A DNA stretch of 64,000 bases. Origin: Pseudophaeobacter arcticus DSM 23566 (GTDB lineage: Bacteria > Pseudomonadota > Alphaproteobacteria > Rhodobacterales > Rhodobacteraceae). Below the pieces are notes generated by a model. The model searched no databases and had not been told where the DNA came from. It worked only from the letters and a program-made list of their open reading frames with translations. Both the position numbers and the translations under genes were made by a program. Positions 41,643 to 51,151 of the stretch are shown here, piece by piece. Numbering within the stretch: position 1 is the stretch's first letter; every line of letters begins with the position of its first letter. The stretch is from assembly GCF_000473205.1 (NCBI RefSeq), contig NZ_KI421507.1, positions 1,089,934-1,153,933 on the forward strand, read 5' to 3'.

Positions 41643-42392
41643 CTAGCTGGCGTCGAGGGCTGCGATGATGGGGGAGAAATCTGCGGATTTCAGGCTGGCG
41701 CCGCCAACGAGGGCGCCATCGACGTTGGAGGTGGCAAAGATTTCAGCGGCATTGCCCGGTTTCACCGAACCACCATAGAGCAGGCGGGTGGCAGCGGCCA
41801 TTTCGGCGCCGAACCTTGTGGTGAGGGCATGGCGCAGGAAATCATGGACTTCGGCAATTTGGTCCAGGCTTGGCACTTTGCCGGTGCCAATGGCCCAGAC
41901 CGGTTCATAGGCGATGACGGTGTTCTGGCCGGTGGCGCCGTCAGGCAGGGAGGCGGCGAGCTGGCTGCCGACAACCTTGAGGGTGTCCCCGGTTTCGCGT
42001 TCCGCCAGGGTTTCGCCAAGGCAGACAATGGCGGTGAGACCGGCGCTCCAGGCGGATTTTGTTTTTGCGGCAACCGTTTTGCTGGTCTCATTGTGGTCGG
42101 CGCGGCGCTCGGAATGGCCAAGGATGACAGCCGTCGCACCTGCGTCTTTGAGCATCTCAGACGACAGGTCGCCGGTATGGGCGCCGGAAGAGGCGGCGTG
42201 GCAATCCTGACCACCAATGGCGAGGGAGCTATCGGCGGCAATTTCGGCAGCACGGGACAACAGCGTGGCGGGGGGGCAGATCAACAGCTCCGATTTGGCT
42301 GCGTGTTGCGCCTGTATCAGGGTCTCAAGCTCTGCCAGGGCTGCGCCTGTGCCGTTCATCTTCCAATTGCCCGCTGCCATTTTCTGCCGCAT
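41643..42392 (-). CDS. tpiA: Triosephosphate isomerase
   Basis: Glycolytic enzyme interconverting dihydroxyacetone phosphate and glyceraldehyde-3-phosphate. The 249-residue TIM barrel has the substrate lysine in AGNWKMNG at residues 7-14, the catalytic histidine in VILGHSERR, the catalytic glutamate in IAYEPVWAIGTGK, and the phosphate-binding YGGSVKPGNA. Start ATG 42392. Length is standard. Stand-alone gene; its promoter is in the 197-base gap that also holds the SufA-gene repeat. Confidence 0.96.
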   Translation of the reverse strand: MRQKMAAGNWKMNGTGAALAELETLIQAQHAAKSELLICPPATLLSRAAEIAADSSLAIGGQDCHAASSGAHTGDLSSEMLKDAGATAVILGHSERRADHNETSKTVAAKTKSAWSAGLTAIVCLGETLAERETGDTLKVVGSQLAASLPDGATGQNTVIAYEPVWAIGTGKVPSLDQIAEVHDFLRHALTTRFGAEMAAATRLLYGGSVKPGNAAEIFATSNVDGALVGGASLKSADFSPIIAALDAS

Positions 42393-42545
42393 CTGTCGCT
42401 CCCCTGGTCAAAATCTGGCCAAGTGGTAGCACCGGGGGCAGGGCGGGGCAATCGGCCAAAGGTCTGGTGGTGAGGCCTGTGACGCTTTGCCTAGGAGGTC
42501 CGCCCCTGTCGGAAGCGGGCAGGCAGATGAGAGCAGTTTTTCAGG

Positions 42546-42590
42546 GGCGGTTAGACAGGGCAGTTAGACAGGGCAGTTAGACAGGGCTGT
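42546..42590 (-). repeat. 13-bp tandem repeat next to the SufA-type gene stop
   Basis: About three copies of GGGCAGTTAGACA between 42546 and 42590, running up to the stop codon of the gene at 42590-42949. Non-coding. Confidence 0.8.
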
Positions 42591-42949
42591 CAGAGGTTTG
42601 GGACATCTTTGAAGCTGATGGATTCGCCACAGCCACAGGCCTCTGACACATTGGGATTGTTGAACTTGAAGGCGCTTTCCAACAGCGATGTCTCATAGTC
42701 GATTTCGGTGCCAAAGAGGAACATCTGCGCCATCGGGGCGATCAGCACCTTTGCGCCGTCCTGTTCGACCACCTCGTCGTTCTTATCCGGCTCGTCGACA
42801 TATTCCATCGTATATTCCATCCCCGCACAGCCGCCCTTTTTGACGCCGATGCGCAGCCCTGCGTGGCCACCGCTGGTCATCAGCTTGGTGATCTGGGCCG
42901 CAGCCCGGGGGGTGATTGTCACAGCCTGTTTGCCGGGAATGCCGAACAT
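42590..42949 (-). CDS. Iron-sulfur cluster assembly accessory protein (IscA/SufA/HesB family)
   Basis: A-type carrier delivering Fe-S clusters, 119 residues. The start ATG 42949 follows GGAG at eight bases; a TTG four codons upstream is open but overlaps that site. Conserved cysteines are C in VKKGGCAGMEYTMEY and the pair in SEACGCGESISF near the C-terminus, the three-cysteine signature of the family. It lies on the same strand as, but is not adjacent to, the SufT/MIP18-type gene at 44451; a phosphodiesterase gene separates them, so a suf cluster may have been split here. Confidence 0.92.
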   Translation of the reverse strand: MFGIPGKQAVTITPRAAAQITKLMTSGGHAGLRIGVKKGGCAGMEYTMEYVDEPDKNDEVVEQDGAKVLIAPMAQMFLFGTEIDYETSLLESAFKFNNPNVSEACGCGESISFKDVPNL

Positions 42950-43020
42950 GAGTGTCTCCAATGCGCGCGTTATACCCTATTTAGGCCCGCGAGGGGGCAG
43001 GCTCAAGAGGCAGTAGGGGG

Positions 43021-43051
43021 CAAAACGGGCCGCAGGGGAAATGCGGCCCGT
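43021..43051 (-). terminator. Terminator of the phosphodiesterase gene
   Basis: ACGGGCCGCA (43025-43034) pairs with TGCGGCCCGT (43042-43051). On the minus strand the stem is followed by TTTTG, 33 bases after the gene's stop. Confidence 0.75.
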
Positions 43052-43083
43052 GTAATCCAGTGCACAGAGGGGCTTAAAGCGGC

Positions 43084-44334
43084 TTAAAGCCCCATGCAGT
43101 TGGCGTAGTAGGTGACCGTTGCAGGCCAGTCAGAGAAGATGCCCTCGATCTCGACATCCTGGGCCAGAACATCGAGGATTTCATAATAGCTGGAGGCATT
43201 GCTGATGGCGGGTTGCACGCTCTGGAAGTACCAGCCGCCACCTGTGGTCAGCGGGCCGGAGCGCTCCAGGGTCCAGGTGATCAGCTTGAGCCCGGCGGCC
43301 TTGGCCTCTTTGGCATAGGGGGATGGCACCATTTTGCCATCCTCAAGGGTCACCAGGAGCCACATGGGAGGGGCGATGTAGTTCACGCCCATATCCGCCA
43401 GTTCCTGCATCGAGGGGCTGAAGCTGTTGGGATCCATTGGATCCAGCGGCGTCGCATCGCTGTAGCGCCCATCCAGATAGACGGCCTGCTTGCCAAATGC
43501 GGGCTCGTTCTGGATCCAGTATTTCACCACCTCCAGGTCAAAGCTCTGGGCCCAGACATCCGTGGCGGGGATATCGGCGGCCTTGTAGTCGTCGATCATC
43601 TTCTGGGCGTAGGCCTCCAGCGTGAAACCGTTGAAAGGCATCTCAACCGAGGGGGATTTGAGCTCTGGGGTGAATTTGGCGCCGAGAGATTTGAACAGGG
43701 CGATGGATTCCGCATGGGTCATCGCGGTGGCCCCATCCGCATATTGGGTGCTGCGCCAGGAGGGCGTGCCACCCTGCGAGGCTGCCGCGGTGGTTGCCGT
43801 CTTGTCAAAGCTTTCCATCTTGGGCGTCAGGCTGCGAAACTGCGCCAGGGTGATCTCTGAGCTGCGGCATTCAGCCGATGCGGGGGTGGAGCCGCTGGCC
43901 GGGGAGAAAGGGGTGATGCAGGTTTCAGCCAGATCGGTGGTCAGGATATTGGTGGTGCTGTGCAGATCGTTTTGCGCATGGCGGCAGATCAGTTCCAGAT
44001 CCTTGGTAAAGGTCACGTCGCATTCCAGAATGCCGGCCCCCATCTGCGCGGCGGCGACATTGGACTGTACGGTATGTTCGGGGAACATCAGGGGGGCACC
44101 CCGGTGGCCGATCGAAAAATCACTGCGGGCGGGCTGCTGCGCCGCACAGGACTGCAGTTTAGATTTCAAGGCCCCTTCGGGCAGCTTTTCGATCAGATAG
44201 GCGGGGCGGGGGCCATAGCTGAGAGTGGCCTCAGAAGCATTGGCTGCTGGTGCGAAACCGGCAGATCCAAGGGTGAGAGCGGTGAGCGACAGGGTGAGAG
44301 ACTGGCTGAGAGACTGGGCAAGGGCGTTGCGCAA
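43084..44334 (-). CDS. Secreted glycerophosphodiester phosphodiesterase
   Basis: Periplasmic enzyme releasing glycerol-3-phosphate from glycerophosphodiesters. The 416-residue product starts at a TTG (44334) with GGAG seven bases upstream; no ATG is available before the signal peptide. The signal sequence ([29 protein letters not shown]) is itself repetitive at DNA level. Catalytic GDPD elements: [15 protein letters not shown] (HRG), [22 protein letters not shown] (ExD and second His) and FTPELKSP. The domain is enlarged by insertions compared with UgpQ, resembling the GlpQ type. Cysteines in the mature part suggest disulfides. Single gene with its own terminator. Confidence 0.88.
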   Translation of the reverse strand: MRNALAQSLSQSLTLSLTALTLGSAGFAPAANASEATLSYGPRPAYLIEKLPEGALKSKLQSCAAQQPARSDFSIGHRGAPLMFPEHTVQSNVAAAQMGAGILECDVTFTKDLELICRHAQNDLHSTTNILTTDLAETCITPFSPASGSTPASAECRSSEITLAQFRSLTPKMESFDKTATTAAASQGGTPSWRSTQYADGATAMTHAESIALFKSLGAKFTPELKSPSVEMPFNGFTLEAYAQKMIDDYKAADIPATDVWAQSFDLEVVKYWIQNEPAFGKQAVYLDGRYSDATPLDPMDPNSFSPSMQELADMGVNYIAPPMWLLVTLEDGKMVPSPYAKEAKAAGLKLITWTLERSGPLTTGGGWYFQSVQPAISNASSYYEILDVLAQDVEIEGIFSDWPATVTYYANCMGL

Positions 44335-44450
44335 TGGAATTCTCCAAAGAAGTTGATTTTCAAAAGAGAAATCGCGGCGAAAGGTAAAACCTTTGCCGCG
44401 ATCCGATGAAGCTTTTGTGACCTCTTTGACGCAGAGACGCCAAAATGGAT

Positions 44451-44813
44451 TTACATGAAGCCAAGCTCTAGGCGGGCCTCGTCTGACATCATCTCCATTC
44501 CCCAGGGCGGCTCCCAGGTGATGTCAACATCGACGGATTTAACACCTGGCACCGGCGAGATCGCGTCAACAATCCAGCCTGGCATCTCACCGGCGACGGG
44601 GCAGCCGGGCGCGGTGAGGGTCATGATGATCTGCACGTCGTTTTCATCAGAGATGTCGATGGTGTAGATCAGGCCCAGCTCATAGATATTGACCGGAATT
44701 TCAGGGTCGTAGACTGAACGACAGGCCTCTACGATCTGATCGAAAAGCGGGTGTTCAACGGAAGACGGCGCAATCAGCGGCGTACCTTCAAGCGGTTCGG
44801 AAGCGTTGGTCAT
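44451..44813 (-). CDS. SufT/MIP18-family Fe-S assembly protein (DUF59)
   Basis: A 120-residue DUF59 protein. Family motifs: [48 protein letters not shown] with the conserved cysteine in TAPGCP, and [25 protein letters not shown]. Related proteins (SufT, PaaD-like, MIP18) help mature Fe-S proteins and often close a suf operon. Start ATG 44813. Here the rest of a suf operon is not adjacent, apart from the A-type carrier about 1.5 kb further along the same strand. Function by family. Confidence 0.9.
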   Translation of the reverse strand: MTNASEPLEGTPLIAPSSVEHPLFDQIVEACRSVYDPEIPVNIYELGLIYTIDISDENDVQIIMTLTAPGCPVAGEMPGWIVDAISPVPGVKSVDVDITWEPPWGMEMMSDEARLELGFM

Positions 44814-44941
44814 GTCGATCCCTGACAGTTAATCCGACTGTTTATATAGGGAAACTGTGGGTGGAGGTCCAGAGGGCGCGAAAGAAAGCCGGTAGTTGGA
44901 GCTGGAGACACCAGGAACAGACATTTGAGCTGGCAGCACCA

Positions 44942-45247
44942 ATGGCGGCTTTGCGGACGGAGCGGCTATTCACCGCCAAGGCTGCTTTCGGTCCGGTGTA
45001 CGAGGGGACCTTTCTCTGGACCGACAAAGGCCATGGCTCCGACGACGCCATCCACTTCTATGCCTTCGAATTGATCGACCAACCGGATGGTGTGGACATA
45101 AAGCGGCTTATGAATGACACTCATCTAAAGGTTGAGAGTTACATTACCGCCGGGAAAAGATATTGGGAGGTATCAAGGGACTATGGGGAGAAACAGAAAA
45201 ACGAAATTCGAAAGCGTTCTGGATTTTTCGCGTGTTTTGGCTCCTGA
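44942..45247 (+). CDS. Hypothetical protein (uncertain)
   Basis: Open frame of 101 codons from ATG 44942; a GTG at 44861 is also possible. The product includes FGPVYEGTFLWTDKGHGSDDAIHFYAFELIDQPDG, which has protein-like composition, but the last 20 residues overlap the next frame and look less natural. No family recognised. The codon composition is more AT-rich than the surrounding genes. It may be a decayed gene whose original end was lost where the next frame begins. Confidence 0.35.
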   Translation: MAALRTERLFTAKAAFGPVYEGTFLWTDKGHGSDDAIHFYAFELIDQPDGVDIKRLMNDTHLKVESYITAGKRYWEVSRDYGEKQKNEIRKRSGFFACFGS

Positions 45248-45971
45248 AAACTTCCCTCACGATAGCCTGAGATTCATAGAATCGAAGCTGAGAAGTATCG
45301 AAATGTTAGCCTATGATTTGCCAAAGTTGGCGGACGCTCATTTTGGCCAGGAGTTCACGCGTACAGATGAAAACCCGGAGATTGAGATATACAATACAAT
45401 CTTTCAGGTTAGGATTGCGAGTTCCTGCGAGTCTTTGTGTAGCTCAGTTTACGGCGCTGGCGAGATAGCAGCAAAGTTTATTGGGCCGAGGTTGCACCCG
45501 CAACGACCAAGTGACTTTAGGGGGCTAAAGGAACGCTTGAAGACCGGGGATTTGGAAAGTTATGGACTGCACCCGATACTCTTCGACTTTGAAAGGCATG
45601 AGACAATATTAGCCGTTCGTAGCGAAACCTCGCACTACTCATCGGTATTTGTTGCTATGCCAGATTCTGAACGAAAGACATTGTGCTTCAAAACTCTCAG
45701 TGAGGATATGAAGGGTATTGAAAGCTCTGAGATATCGCTGGAGGAATTTGTTTCCGGTGCACTCGCATCAGTTGATAACATCAAGCGTCTGATATGTATC
45801 GTTTTCGATAACGTCATATTTCCTAAGCTAGACCTAAGCAGAATGATACGGGGCAATGTAGATCGAGACAGTCGTGGCATGCCCATCGTCAAAAACGGTA
45901 GAATGACACCACTGCCAGATGTCTCTGTAAGAGACCATATTTTGCGGTCTGGCTTAGGGCATCTGCTTTAA
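45183..45971 (+). CDS. Hypothetical protein in an AT-rich island
   Basis: A 262-residue protein without a recognised family. The start ATG 45183 is preceded by GGGAGG and AAGGGA. The product looks like a soluble, folded protein (FIESKLRSIEMLAYDLPKLADAHFG, EIYNTIFQVRIASSCESLC, ILFDFERHETILAVRSE) with no signal peptide or membrane span and no catalytic motif I can name. Base composition is clearly lower in GC than the neighbouring genes, which suggests horizontal acquisition. It overlaps the small frame before it and is followed by a 370-base non-coding stretch with a gene remnant. Confidence 0.6.
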   Translation: MGRNRKTKFESVLDFSRVLAPENFPHDSLRFIESKLRSIEMLAYDLPKLADAHFGQEFTRTDENPEIEIYNTIFQVRIASSCESLCSSVYGAGEIAAKFIGPRLHPQRPSDFRGLKERLKTGDLESYGLHPILFDFERHETILAVRSETSHYSSVFVAMPDSERKTLCFKTLSEDMKGIESSEISLEEFVSGALASVDNIKRLICIVFDNVIFPKLDLSRMIRGNVDRDSRGMPIVKNGRMTPLPDVSVRDHILRSGLGHLL

Positions 45972-46344
45972 TCACTTGCAGCTGTATGTGAAGGCGCAGA
46001 CAAAAGCCGTGGTTTCTGTTCCGCTCTACGCTCCGCTTCACACCAGCACATTTGCTTAGACAGAACCCCGGGGCCAAACCTCAGAGGTTATGGGGGGTGG
46101 TTCACTGTCGGGAGCGCCCGTTCGCCACATCAAGCGATGAACCGCCGCCGAAGCCCAGGATACCCATCACCCCGGCCACGCGTCCGGATTCCACTGCCTG
46201 CAGGAGCGTTTCACGAGCCTGCATTCCGGCGCCCCAAAACCTCACCGTGAAGCTCTTTTCCAGCGAGCTGATTCGAACTCCCTTCTTGACAGACCTGCCA
46301 AGGCCTGACTAAGTCGCGAGCATTCTGGTCCGGCTGGGAGACCA
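45972..46344. other. Non-coding stretch with a gene remnant, before the riboswitch
   Basis: Contains no intact gene. A minus-strand remnant at 46102-46308 is described separately. The remainder probably includes the promoter for the cobalamin-regulated operon, near 46290-46340. Confidence 0.55.
46102..46308 (-). pseudogene. Fragment resembling an iron-containing alcohol dehydrogenase
   Basis: One minus-strand frame without an ATG at its head reads, near its end, AGVMGILGFGGGSSLDVA. This closely resembles the NAD-binding GFGGGSSMDVAK motif of Fe-dependent alcohol dehydrogenases. The frame stops ten codons... after it, far short of a full enzyme, and has no start on the other side. It is best read as a short remnant left by deletion. 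The match rests on one motif, so the assignment is tentative. Confidence 0.4.
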
Positions 46345-46503
46345 CCCGGATAATAGGGAACACGGTGAGGTGTAGCCAACAGGCGCCGAATCCGTGACTG
46401 CCCCCGCAACTGTGAGCGGAGAGCACTGCTGCAACAAGCCACTGCCCCATGGGGTGGGAAGGCGTAGCAAGGCCTCGACCCGCGAGTCAGGAGACCTGCC
46501 AGA
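46345..46503 (+). promoter_or_regulatory. Cobalamin (adenosylcobalamin) riboswitch
   Basis: Conserved elements in the right order: GGTGAGG (46360 region), GCCAACAGGCGCCGAATC, the core TGCCCCCGCAACTGTGAGCGG, GCCACTG then GGGAAGGC, and the B12 box AGTCAGGAGACCTGCC ending at 46500. It lies 175 bases upstream of btuB on the same strand. Riboswitches of this class switch off expression when adenosylcobalamin is plentiful; here it should control the ten-gene uptake operon that follows. Outer limits are approximate. Confidence 0.95.
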
Positions 46504-46677
46504 ATGATCACCCTGTCCGGGTGCGGGACGCGCCAAGGACAACGGACTTCCGTAGTGGTGGCAATTTTCACCGTCTGCGGGGGCATTGCCTCACGAAGAC
46601 TCTCATTTTGACCTTGCTGTCCGCTCTGGGCAGCAGCTTGGCCTATGCTGTGTCATCAGGCCGGGAGGAATAGAACT

Positions 46678-48561
46678 ATGCGCAAGGCACGCCTGTCCTT
46701 GGCTGCGGCTTTGGCCGCGACCCCCGCTATTGCATTGGCCCAAGACTCTGAAGTTACCGATCTGGGCGAGATCATCATCTCTGGTGGCTTCACCCCCATT
46801 GAGGCCCAAAGATACGGCCGCTCGGCCTCGGTTCTTACCAGCGAAGAAATTCAGGAGCGCGGCATCACCACCGTCCAGGACGCCCTGCGGGCAGTGCCCG
46901 GCCTGATGGTCAACGGCTCCGGCGACAGTTTCACTCAAATCCGCATTCGCGGCGGTGAAGCCAACCACACCCTGATCCTGATTGATGGCGTCGAGGCCTC
47001 CGGCGGGGATAGCGAATATATCCTGTCCGGTCTGGACACCGCTAACATCGAACGCATTGAGGTGCTGCGGGGGCCACAATCGGTGTTTTATGGCTCCAAT
47101 GCATCGGCCGGGGTGATCAACATCATTACCAAGACCGGCGGCATCGGCACCGAATATGGTGGCGGCGCCGAGATCGGATCTGACGGCTACCGCGCCTCTG
47201 CACGGGTATCCACACGCTCCGCGCGTGGTGGTCTCTCCTTCAGTCTCGCCCACGACCAAGACGATGGCTACGACACCTCCGGCGATGGCGGCGAAAAAGA
47301 TGGCATGCGCCGCACGACGCTGCAGTTGAAAGGCGACTATCTGGTCACGCAACGATTGCAGCTCGGCTTCAACCTCCGTACCTCGGATGAGCGCTACGAC
47401 AGCGACAGCACCTCCTTCACAGCGACCGATGCGGCCAGCTATGTTGTGGACGATCCAACCCAATTCAGCGAGCGGGACGAGCGCCTGGCACAGATCTATG
47501 CCGAGCTGGACACCCTGGGTGGTCGTTTGAAACATCGCCTGTCTTTTGAGCGCACCGATTTTGACCGCGCCAGCAATGGTGGCACCGCAACCGAGACCAA
47601 GACCGAAGCAGCCAAATATCTACTCAGCTTTGGTCTGGATGGGCAGCCTGTCGATCAGGCCAATCACCAGCTAAACGCGATGCTGGAATGGGAAGAGGAA
47701 TCCAGCAGCAGCAATCCGCTTTATGCACGCAGAACCAACTCATTTGCCTTCGAGTACCGTGGCAGCTTTGCCAATGGCCTGGATCTACAACTTGGTGTGC
47801 GGCGCGACAACAACAGCGCTTTTGAGGATGCAACCAGCTGGACGGCGAGCGCCTCATACACCTTTGCAGGCAGCGGCGTGCGTTTGCATGGCTCGGCAGG
47901 AACCGGCATCGTAAACCCCTCCTATTTCGAACTTTTTGCCAATTCTACTTTTGGCACCACCACATATCTCGGCAATCCGAACCTGAAACCGGAAGAAAAC
48001 CGCAGTTTTGACATTGGTGTCGAGGTCCCGTTCCTGCAGGGGCGCGGGTTGGTTGACGTGACCTATTTTGATGAGACCCTGACGGGTGAGATCGAAAGCT
48101 ATGTGGTGAACCCCACCACCACATCCTACCGTAACCAGGCGGGTGACAGTGACCGAAAGGGCGTCGAACTTTCGGCAAGCCTCGACGCCACCGATACCCT
48201 CGATTTGCGTCTGTCCTACACCTATCTGGACGCCACCAATCCCGATGGCTCCGTCGAGATCCGCCGCCCAGAGCACGAGCTGTTGCTGAGCGCGACCCTG
48301 CAGGCCTTTAATGGCCGTGGCTCCGTAACGGCTGACCTCCGCCATGTGGCCGGCAATTGGGACAGCCAGTTCTTTGGCTCCTATGCCACCGCCCAACTAC
48401 CAGACTACACCACCGTGGATCTATCGGCCCAGTATGAGCTAACAAACAACGTGGTATTGACAGGCCGTGTCACCAACCTGTTTGACGAGGATTACGCGGA
48501 TGTCTGGGGCTATGCCAAGCGCGGCCGTGCCGCCTATATCGGCGTAAAGGCCTCGTTCTGA
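46678..48561 (+). CDS. btuB: TonB-dependent vitamin B12 receptor
   Basis: Outer-membrane receptor importing cobalamins, 627 residues. The start ATG 46678 follows GGGAGGAA; signal peptide MRKARLSLAAALAATPAIALAQ. After it come a TonB-box-like region (EIIISGGFTPIEAQRYG), the plug (SVLTSEEIQERGITTVQDALRAVPG, RIRGGEANHTLILIDGVEA, IERIEVLRGPQSVFYGSNASAGVINIITK), then a 22-strand type barrel ending in the C-terminal phenylalanine (YIGVKASF), the outer-membrane insertion signal. The cobalamin riboswitch upstream fixes the substrate. First gene of the operon. Confidence 0.95.
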   Translation: MRKARLSLAAALAATPAIALAQDSEVTDLGEIIISGGFTPIEAQRYGRSASVLTSEEIQERGITTVQDALRAVPGLMVNGSGDSFTQIRIRGGEANHTLILIDGVEASGGDSEYILSGLDTANIERIEVLRGPQSVFYGSNASAGVINIITKTGGIGTEYGGGAEIGSDGYRASARVSTRSARGGLSFSLAHDQDDGYDTSGDGGEKDGMRRTTLQLKGDYLVTQRLQLGFNLRTSDERYDSDSTSFTATDAASYVVDDPTQFSERDERLAQIYAELDTLGGRLKHRLSFERTDFDRASNGGTATETKTEAAKYLLSFGLDGQPVDQANHQLNAMLEWEEESSSSNPLYARRTNSFAFEYRGSFANGLDLQLGVRRDNNSAFEDATSWTASASYTFAGSGVRLHGSAGTGIVNPSYFELFANSTFGTTTYLGNPNLKPEENRSFDIGVEVPFLQGRGLVDVTYFDETLTGEIESYVVNPTTTSYRNQAGDSDRKGVELSASLDATDTLDLRLSYTYLDATNPDGSVEIRRPEHELLLSATLQAFNGRGSVTADLRHVAGNWDSQFFGSYATAQLPDYTTVDLSAQYELTNNVVLTGRVTNLFDEDYADVWGYAKRGRAAYIGVKASF

Positions 48562-48564
48562 TCC

Positions 48565-49419
48565 ATGCGCAAACTGCCCGGAATAGCACTGGCCCTGTTT
48601 TGGGCCGCCACTGGCGCCTTTGCCGGGCCCGCGCGCGTGGTTTCAATGAACCTCTGCACGGATCAGCTGGCCATGCTGCTGGCGGCCCCCGGGCAGCTGG
48701 CCTCGGTTTCCTATATCGCCCGCGACAAGCGTGCCTCGGCCATGGCGGACACAGCCATGGCCTATCCGGTCAATCATGGTCAGGCAGAAGAAATCTACCT
48801 GATCAAGCCCGATCTGGTCATCGCCGGTGCCTATTCAACACGGGCAACAACCGACATGCTGCAACGTCTTGGACTGCGCGTTGAGGTCTTCCAACCCGCC
48901 AACTCCCTACAGGATGTACGCAATCGCATCCGCGAAATGGGCGAGGTCCTGCAGCGGCAGGAGGCCGCCGCAGACTTGCTGTCGGAGTTTGAGGCGCAGC
49001 TTACAGACCTTCTGCCAGAGCCCGAGCCCGAGCCAGAGCCTGGGCCGCAGCCGCGTGCCGCGCTTTATGCCGCCAACAGCTATACCTCCGGTCCAAAAAC
49101 CCTGGCTGGCCAAATCCTCGAGGCGGCGGGGCTTGGCAATATTGCTGCCGAGCTTGGCTATGAGCGTTCTGGAAAACTACCGCTGGAGGTGCTGGCCATG
49201 GCGCAGCCAGACCTGCTGGTTGCAACCTCCCCCTATCCGCGTGCCGCGCGCAGTGAGGAAAACCTGGCCCACCCCGTGGTGCGTCAACTGATGTCCCATG
49301 CTGCCTCTGGCCAGATGCGTGATGCGGATTGGGTCTGCGGCACGCCGCATGTGCTGCGCGCCATAGAAAAGCTGGCTCAGGAACGCCGCCATTTGCTGGA
49401 AAAGGAAAGCCTGGAATGA
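48565..49419 (+). CDS. btuF: Cobalamin ABC transporter substrate-binding protein
   Basis: Periplasmic binding protein, 284 residues, with signal peptide MRKLPGIALALFWAATGAFAG. The class III binding-protein fold is recognisable by ARVVSMNLCTDQLAMLLAAPGQLASVSYIARD, LIKPDLVIAGAYSTRAT and the connecting long helix. Midway (about residues 151-160) is an odd Glu-Pro stretch, PEPEPEPEPGPQP, that marks a flexible inserted linker. It begins three bases after the btuB stop and overlaps btuC by four bases (ATGA). Specificity for cobamides is inferred from context. Confidence 0.9.
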   Translation: MRKLPGIALALFWAATGAFAGPARVVSMNLCTDQLAMLLAAPGQLASVSYIARDKRASAMADTAMAYPVNHGQAEEIYLIKPDLVIAGAYSTRATTDMLQRLGLRVEVFQPANSLQDVRNRIREMGEVLQRQEAAADLLSEFEAQLTDLLPEPEPEPEPGPQPRAALYAANSYTSGPKTLAGQILEAAGLGNIAAELGYERSGKLPLEVLAMAQPDLLVATSPYPRAARSEENLAHPVVRQLMSHAASGQMRDADWVCGTPHVLRAIEKLAQERRHLLEKESLE

Positions 49420-50399
49420 CTCGATTGATGCTCTTGCTTTTTGCCACAGTTGTGGCGCTGTTCCTGATCTCGCTTTCTCTGGGCCCTGCAGATGTGGGAA
49501 TGGGGGACAGCCTGGCGGCGTTGTTTGATGACAGCTATGGCCCCTTGACCTTGGTGATGCAGGAGATCCGGCTGCCCCGCGCCATTCTGGCCGTTGTCAT
49601 TGGTGGTGGGCTTGGCCTGGCCGGAGCCGCAATGCAGGGCTATCTGCGCAACCCGCTGGCTGAACCGGGCCTGATCGGGGTGTCCTCCTCGGCAGCCCTG
49701 GGGGCGGTGCTGGCCATCAACACCGGGCTGGCGGCTGCGTTGACACTGGCTTTGCCGCTGGCAGCCCTGGCGGGTGCCCTCGCAGGCGTCTTTTTGGTGA
49801 TGGCCCTGGCCGGGCCACAGGGCGGGTCCTTGTCGCTGATCCTGGCGGGCATTGCGATCTCGGCGATGGCGGCGGCGCTTACCTCGCTGGTCTTGAACCT
49901 GTCGCCCAATCCCTTTGCCGCCAATGAGATCGTGTTCTGGATGATGGGATCGCTGGCCGACCGATCAATGGTGCATGTCTGGCTGGTGCTGCCTTTTGTT
50001 GCTGTCGGCGCTGCAATCCTGCTGACCCTGGCGCGTGGCCTGGACGCGCTGACGCTGGGCGAAGATGCGGCGCAGACTCTGGGGCTGAACCTGAACCGGC
50101 TGCGGCTCTTGCTGGTCATCGGCAGTGCCAGCATTGTCGGCGGTGCCACGGCAGTCGCCGGAGCCATCGGCTTTATTGGGCTGGTCGTGCCGCATATCCT
50201 GCGCCCCTTTGTGGGCGGGCAGCCCTCGCGGCTGCTCTGGGCCTCAGGACTGGGTGGTGCCGTTATGCTGCAATTGGCGGATATCGCGGTGCGGGTGATC
50301 CTGCCCGCGCGCGACCTGAAACTCGGCGTGGTCACCGCTTTGGTAGGAGCGCCGTTGTTTCTGCATCTGATCTACAAGACACGGAAGGGGCTGGCATGA
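49416..50399 (+). CDS. btuC: Cobalamin ABC transporter permease (FecCD family)
   Basis: A 327-residue inner-membrane permease with about ten transmembrane segments. The start is ATG 49416, overlapping the btuF stop; the longer frame runs back through btuF. FecCD-family motifs: LPRAILAVVIGGGLGLAGAAMQGYLRNPLAEPGLIGVSSSAALGA, FWMMGSLADRS, and the C-terminal GAIGFIGLVVPHILRPFVGGQP, which contacts the ATPase. It overlaps btuD by four bases. Confidence 0.94.
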   Translation: MTRLMLLLFATVVALFLISLSLGPADVGMGDSLAALFDDSYGPLTLVMQEIRLPRAILAVVIGGGLGLAGAAMQGYLRNPLAEPGLIGVSSSAALGAVLAINTGLAAALTLALPLAALAGALAGVFLVMALAGPQGGSLSLILAGIAISAMAAALTSLVLNLSPNPFAANEIVFWMMGSLADRSMVHVWLVLPFVAVGAAILLTLARGLDALTLGEDAAQTLGLNLNRLRLLLVIGSASIVGGATAVAGAIGFIGLVVPHILRPFVGGQPSRLLWASGLGGAVMLQLADIAVRVILPARDLKLGVVTALVGAPLFLHLIYKTRKGLA

Positions 50400-51151
50400 G
50401 CCTGCTATCCGTTCAGAACCTGTCTGTGACACTGCGCAGCCGCCCGGTGATCCGGGATGTGTCTTTTGAGATCAAACCAGGCGAGTTTGTTGGCCTGCTT
50501 GGCCCCAATGGCACCGGCAAGACCAGCCTGATGCGCGCCGCCCTTGGGCTGCTGCCCGCAACCGGGCACAGTTCGCTGGCCGAGATGAACACCTCAGCGC
50601 GTGCCAGGGCGGTCTCCTGGATGCCGCAATCGCGCGAGATCGCCTGGCCGATCCCGGTGGAGCGGCTGGTCGCTCTTGGTCGCTTGCCGCATCTGCCACA
50701 GGGGCTGCGGCTGCCGCCCACAGACCGGGCGCTTGTCGATCAGGCAATCACCCGGATGGGGCTGGATCGCTTCCGCCAGCGCGCCGCCTCCCGTCTGTCC
50801 GGCGGCGAACAGGCGCGCGCCCTGATTGCCCGCGCCCTGGCCCAGGACACGCCGCTGTTGATGGCGGATGAACCTGCAGCCGGGCTGGACCCGGCGCATC
50901 AGATCTCCACCATGGAGGTCTTTGCCGCGCTTGCCGACGAGGGCCGCTCGGCCCTGGTTTCCCTGCATGATCTGGGGTTGGCGGCCCGCCACTGCACCCG
51001 GCTGATCCTGCTGGCGGAGGGGGGGATGCTGGCTGATGGTACACCTGCCCAGGTGCTGACGCCGGGTCTGATGGCGCGCGCTTTTGGCATCTCGGTCTGG
51101 CATCAAAACACTGCGCAGGGCCCAGTTTTTCAGCCGCTGGAGGTGCTGTGA
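50396..51151 (+). CDS. btuD: Cobalamin ABC transporter ATP-binding protein
   Basis: The 251-residue ATPase of the importer. Walker A GPNGTGKTSL (residues 37-46), Q-loop WMPQSREIAW, signature LSGGEQARALIARAL, Walker B LLMADEP and the switch histidine in LVSLHDLGLAARHC are all present. The start ATG 50396 overlaps the btuC stop. Its stop shares one base with the cbiZ start. Confidence 0.95.
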   Translation: MSLLSVQNLSVTLRSRPVIRDVSFEIKPGEFVGLLGPNGTGKTSLMRAALGLLPATGHSSLAEMNTSARARAVSWMPQSREIAWPIPVERLVALGRLPHLPQGLRLPPTDRALVDQAITRMGLDRFRQRAASRLSGGEQARALIARALAQDTPLLMADEPAAGLDPAHQISTMEVFAALADEGRSALVSLHDLGLAARHCTRLILLAEGGMLADGTPAQVLTPGLMARAFGISVWHQNTAQGPVFQPLEVL

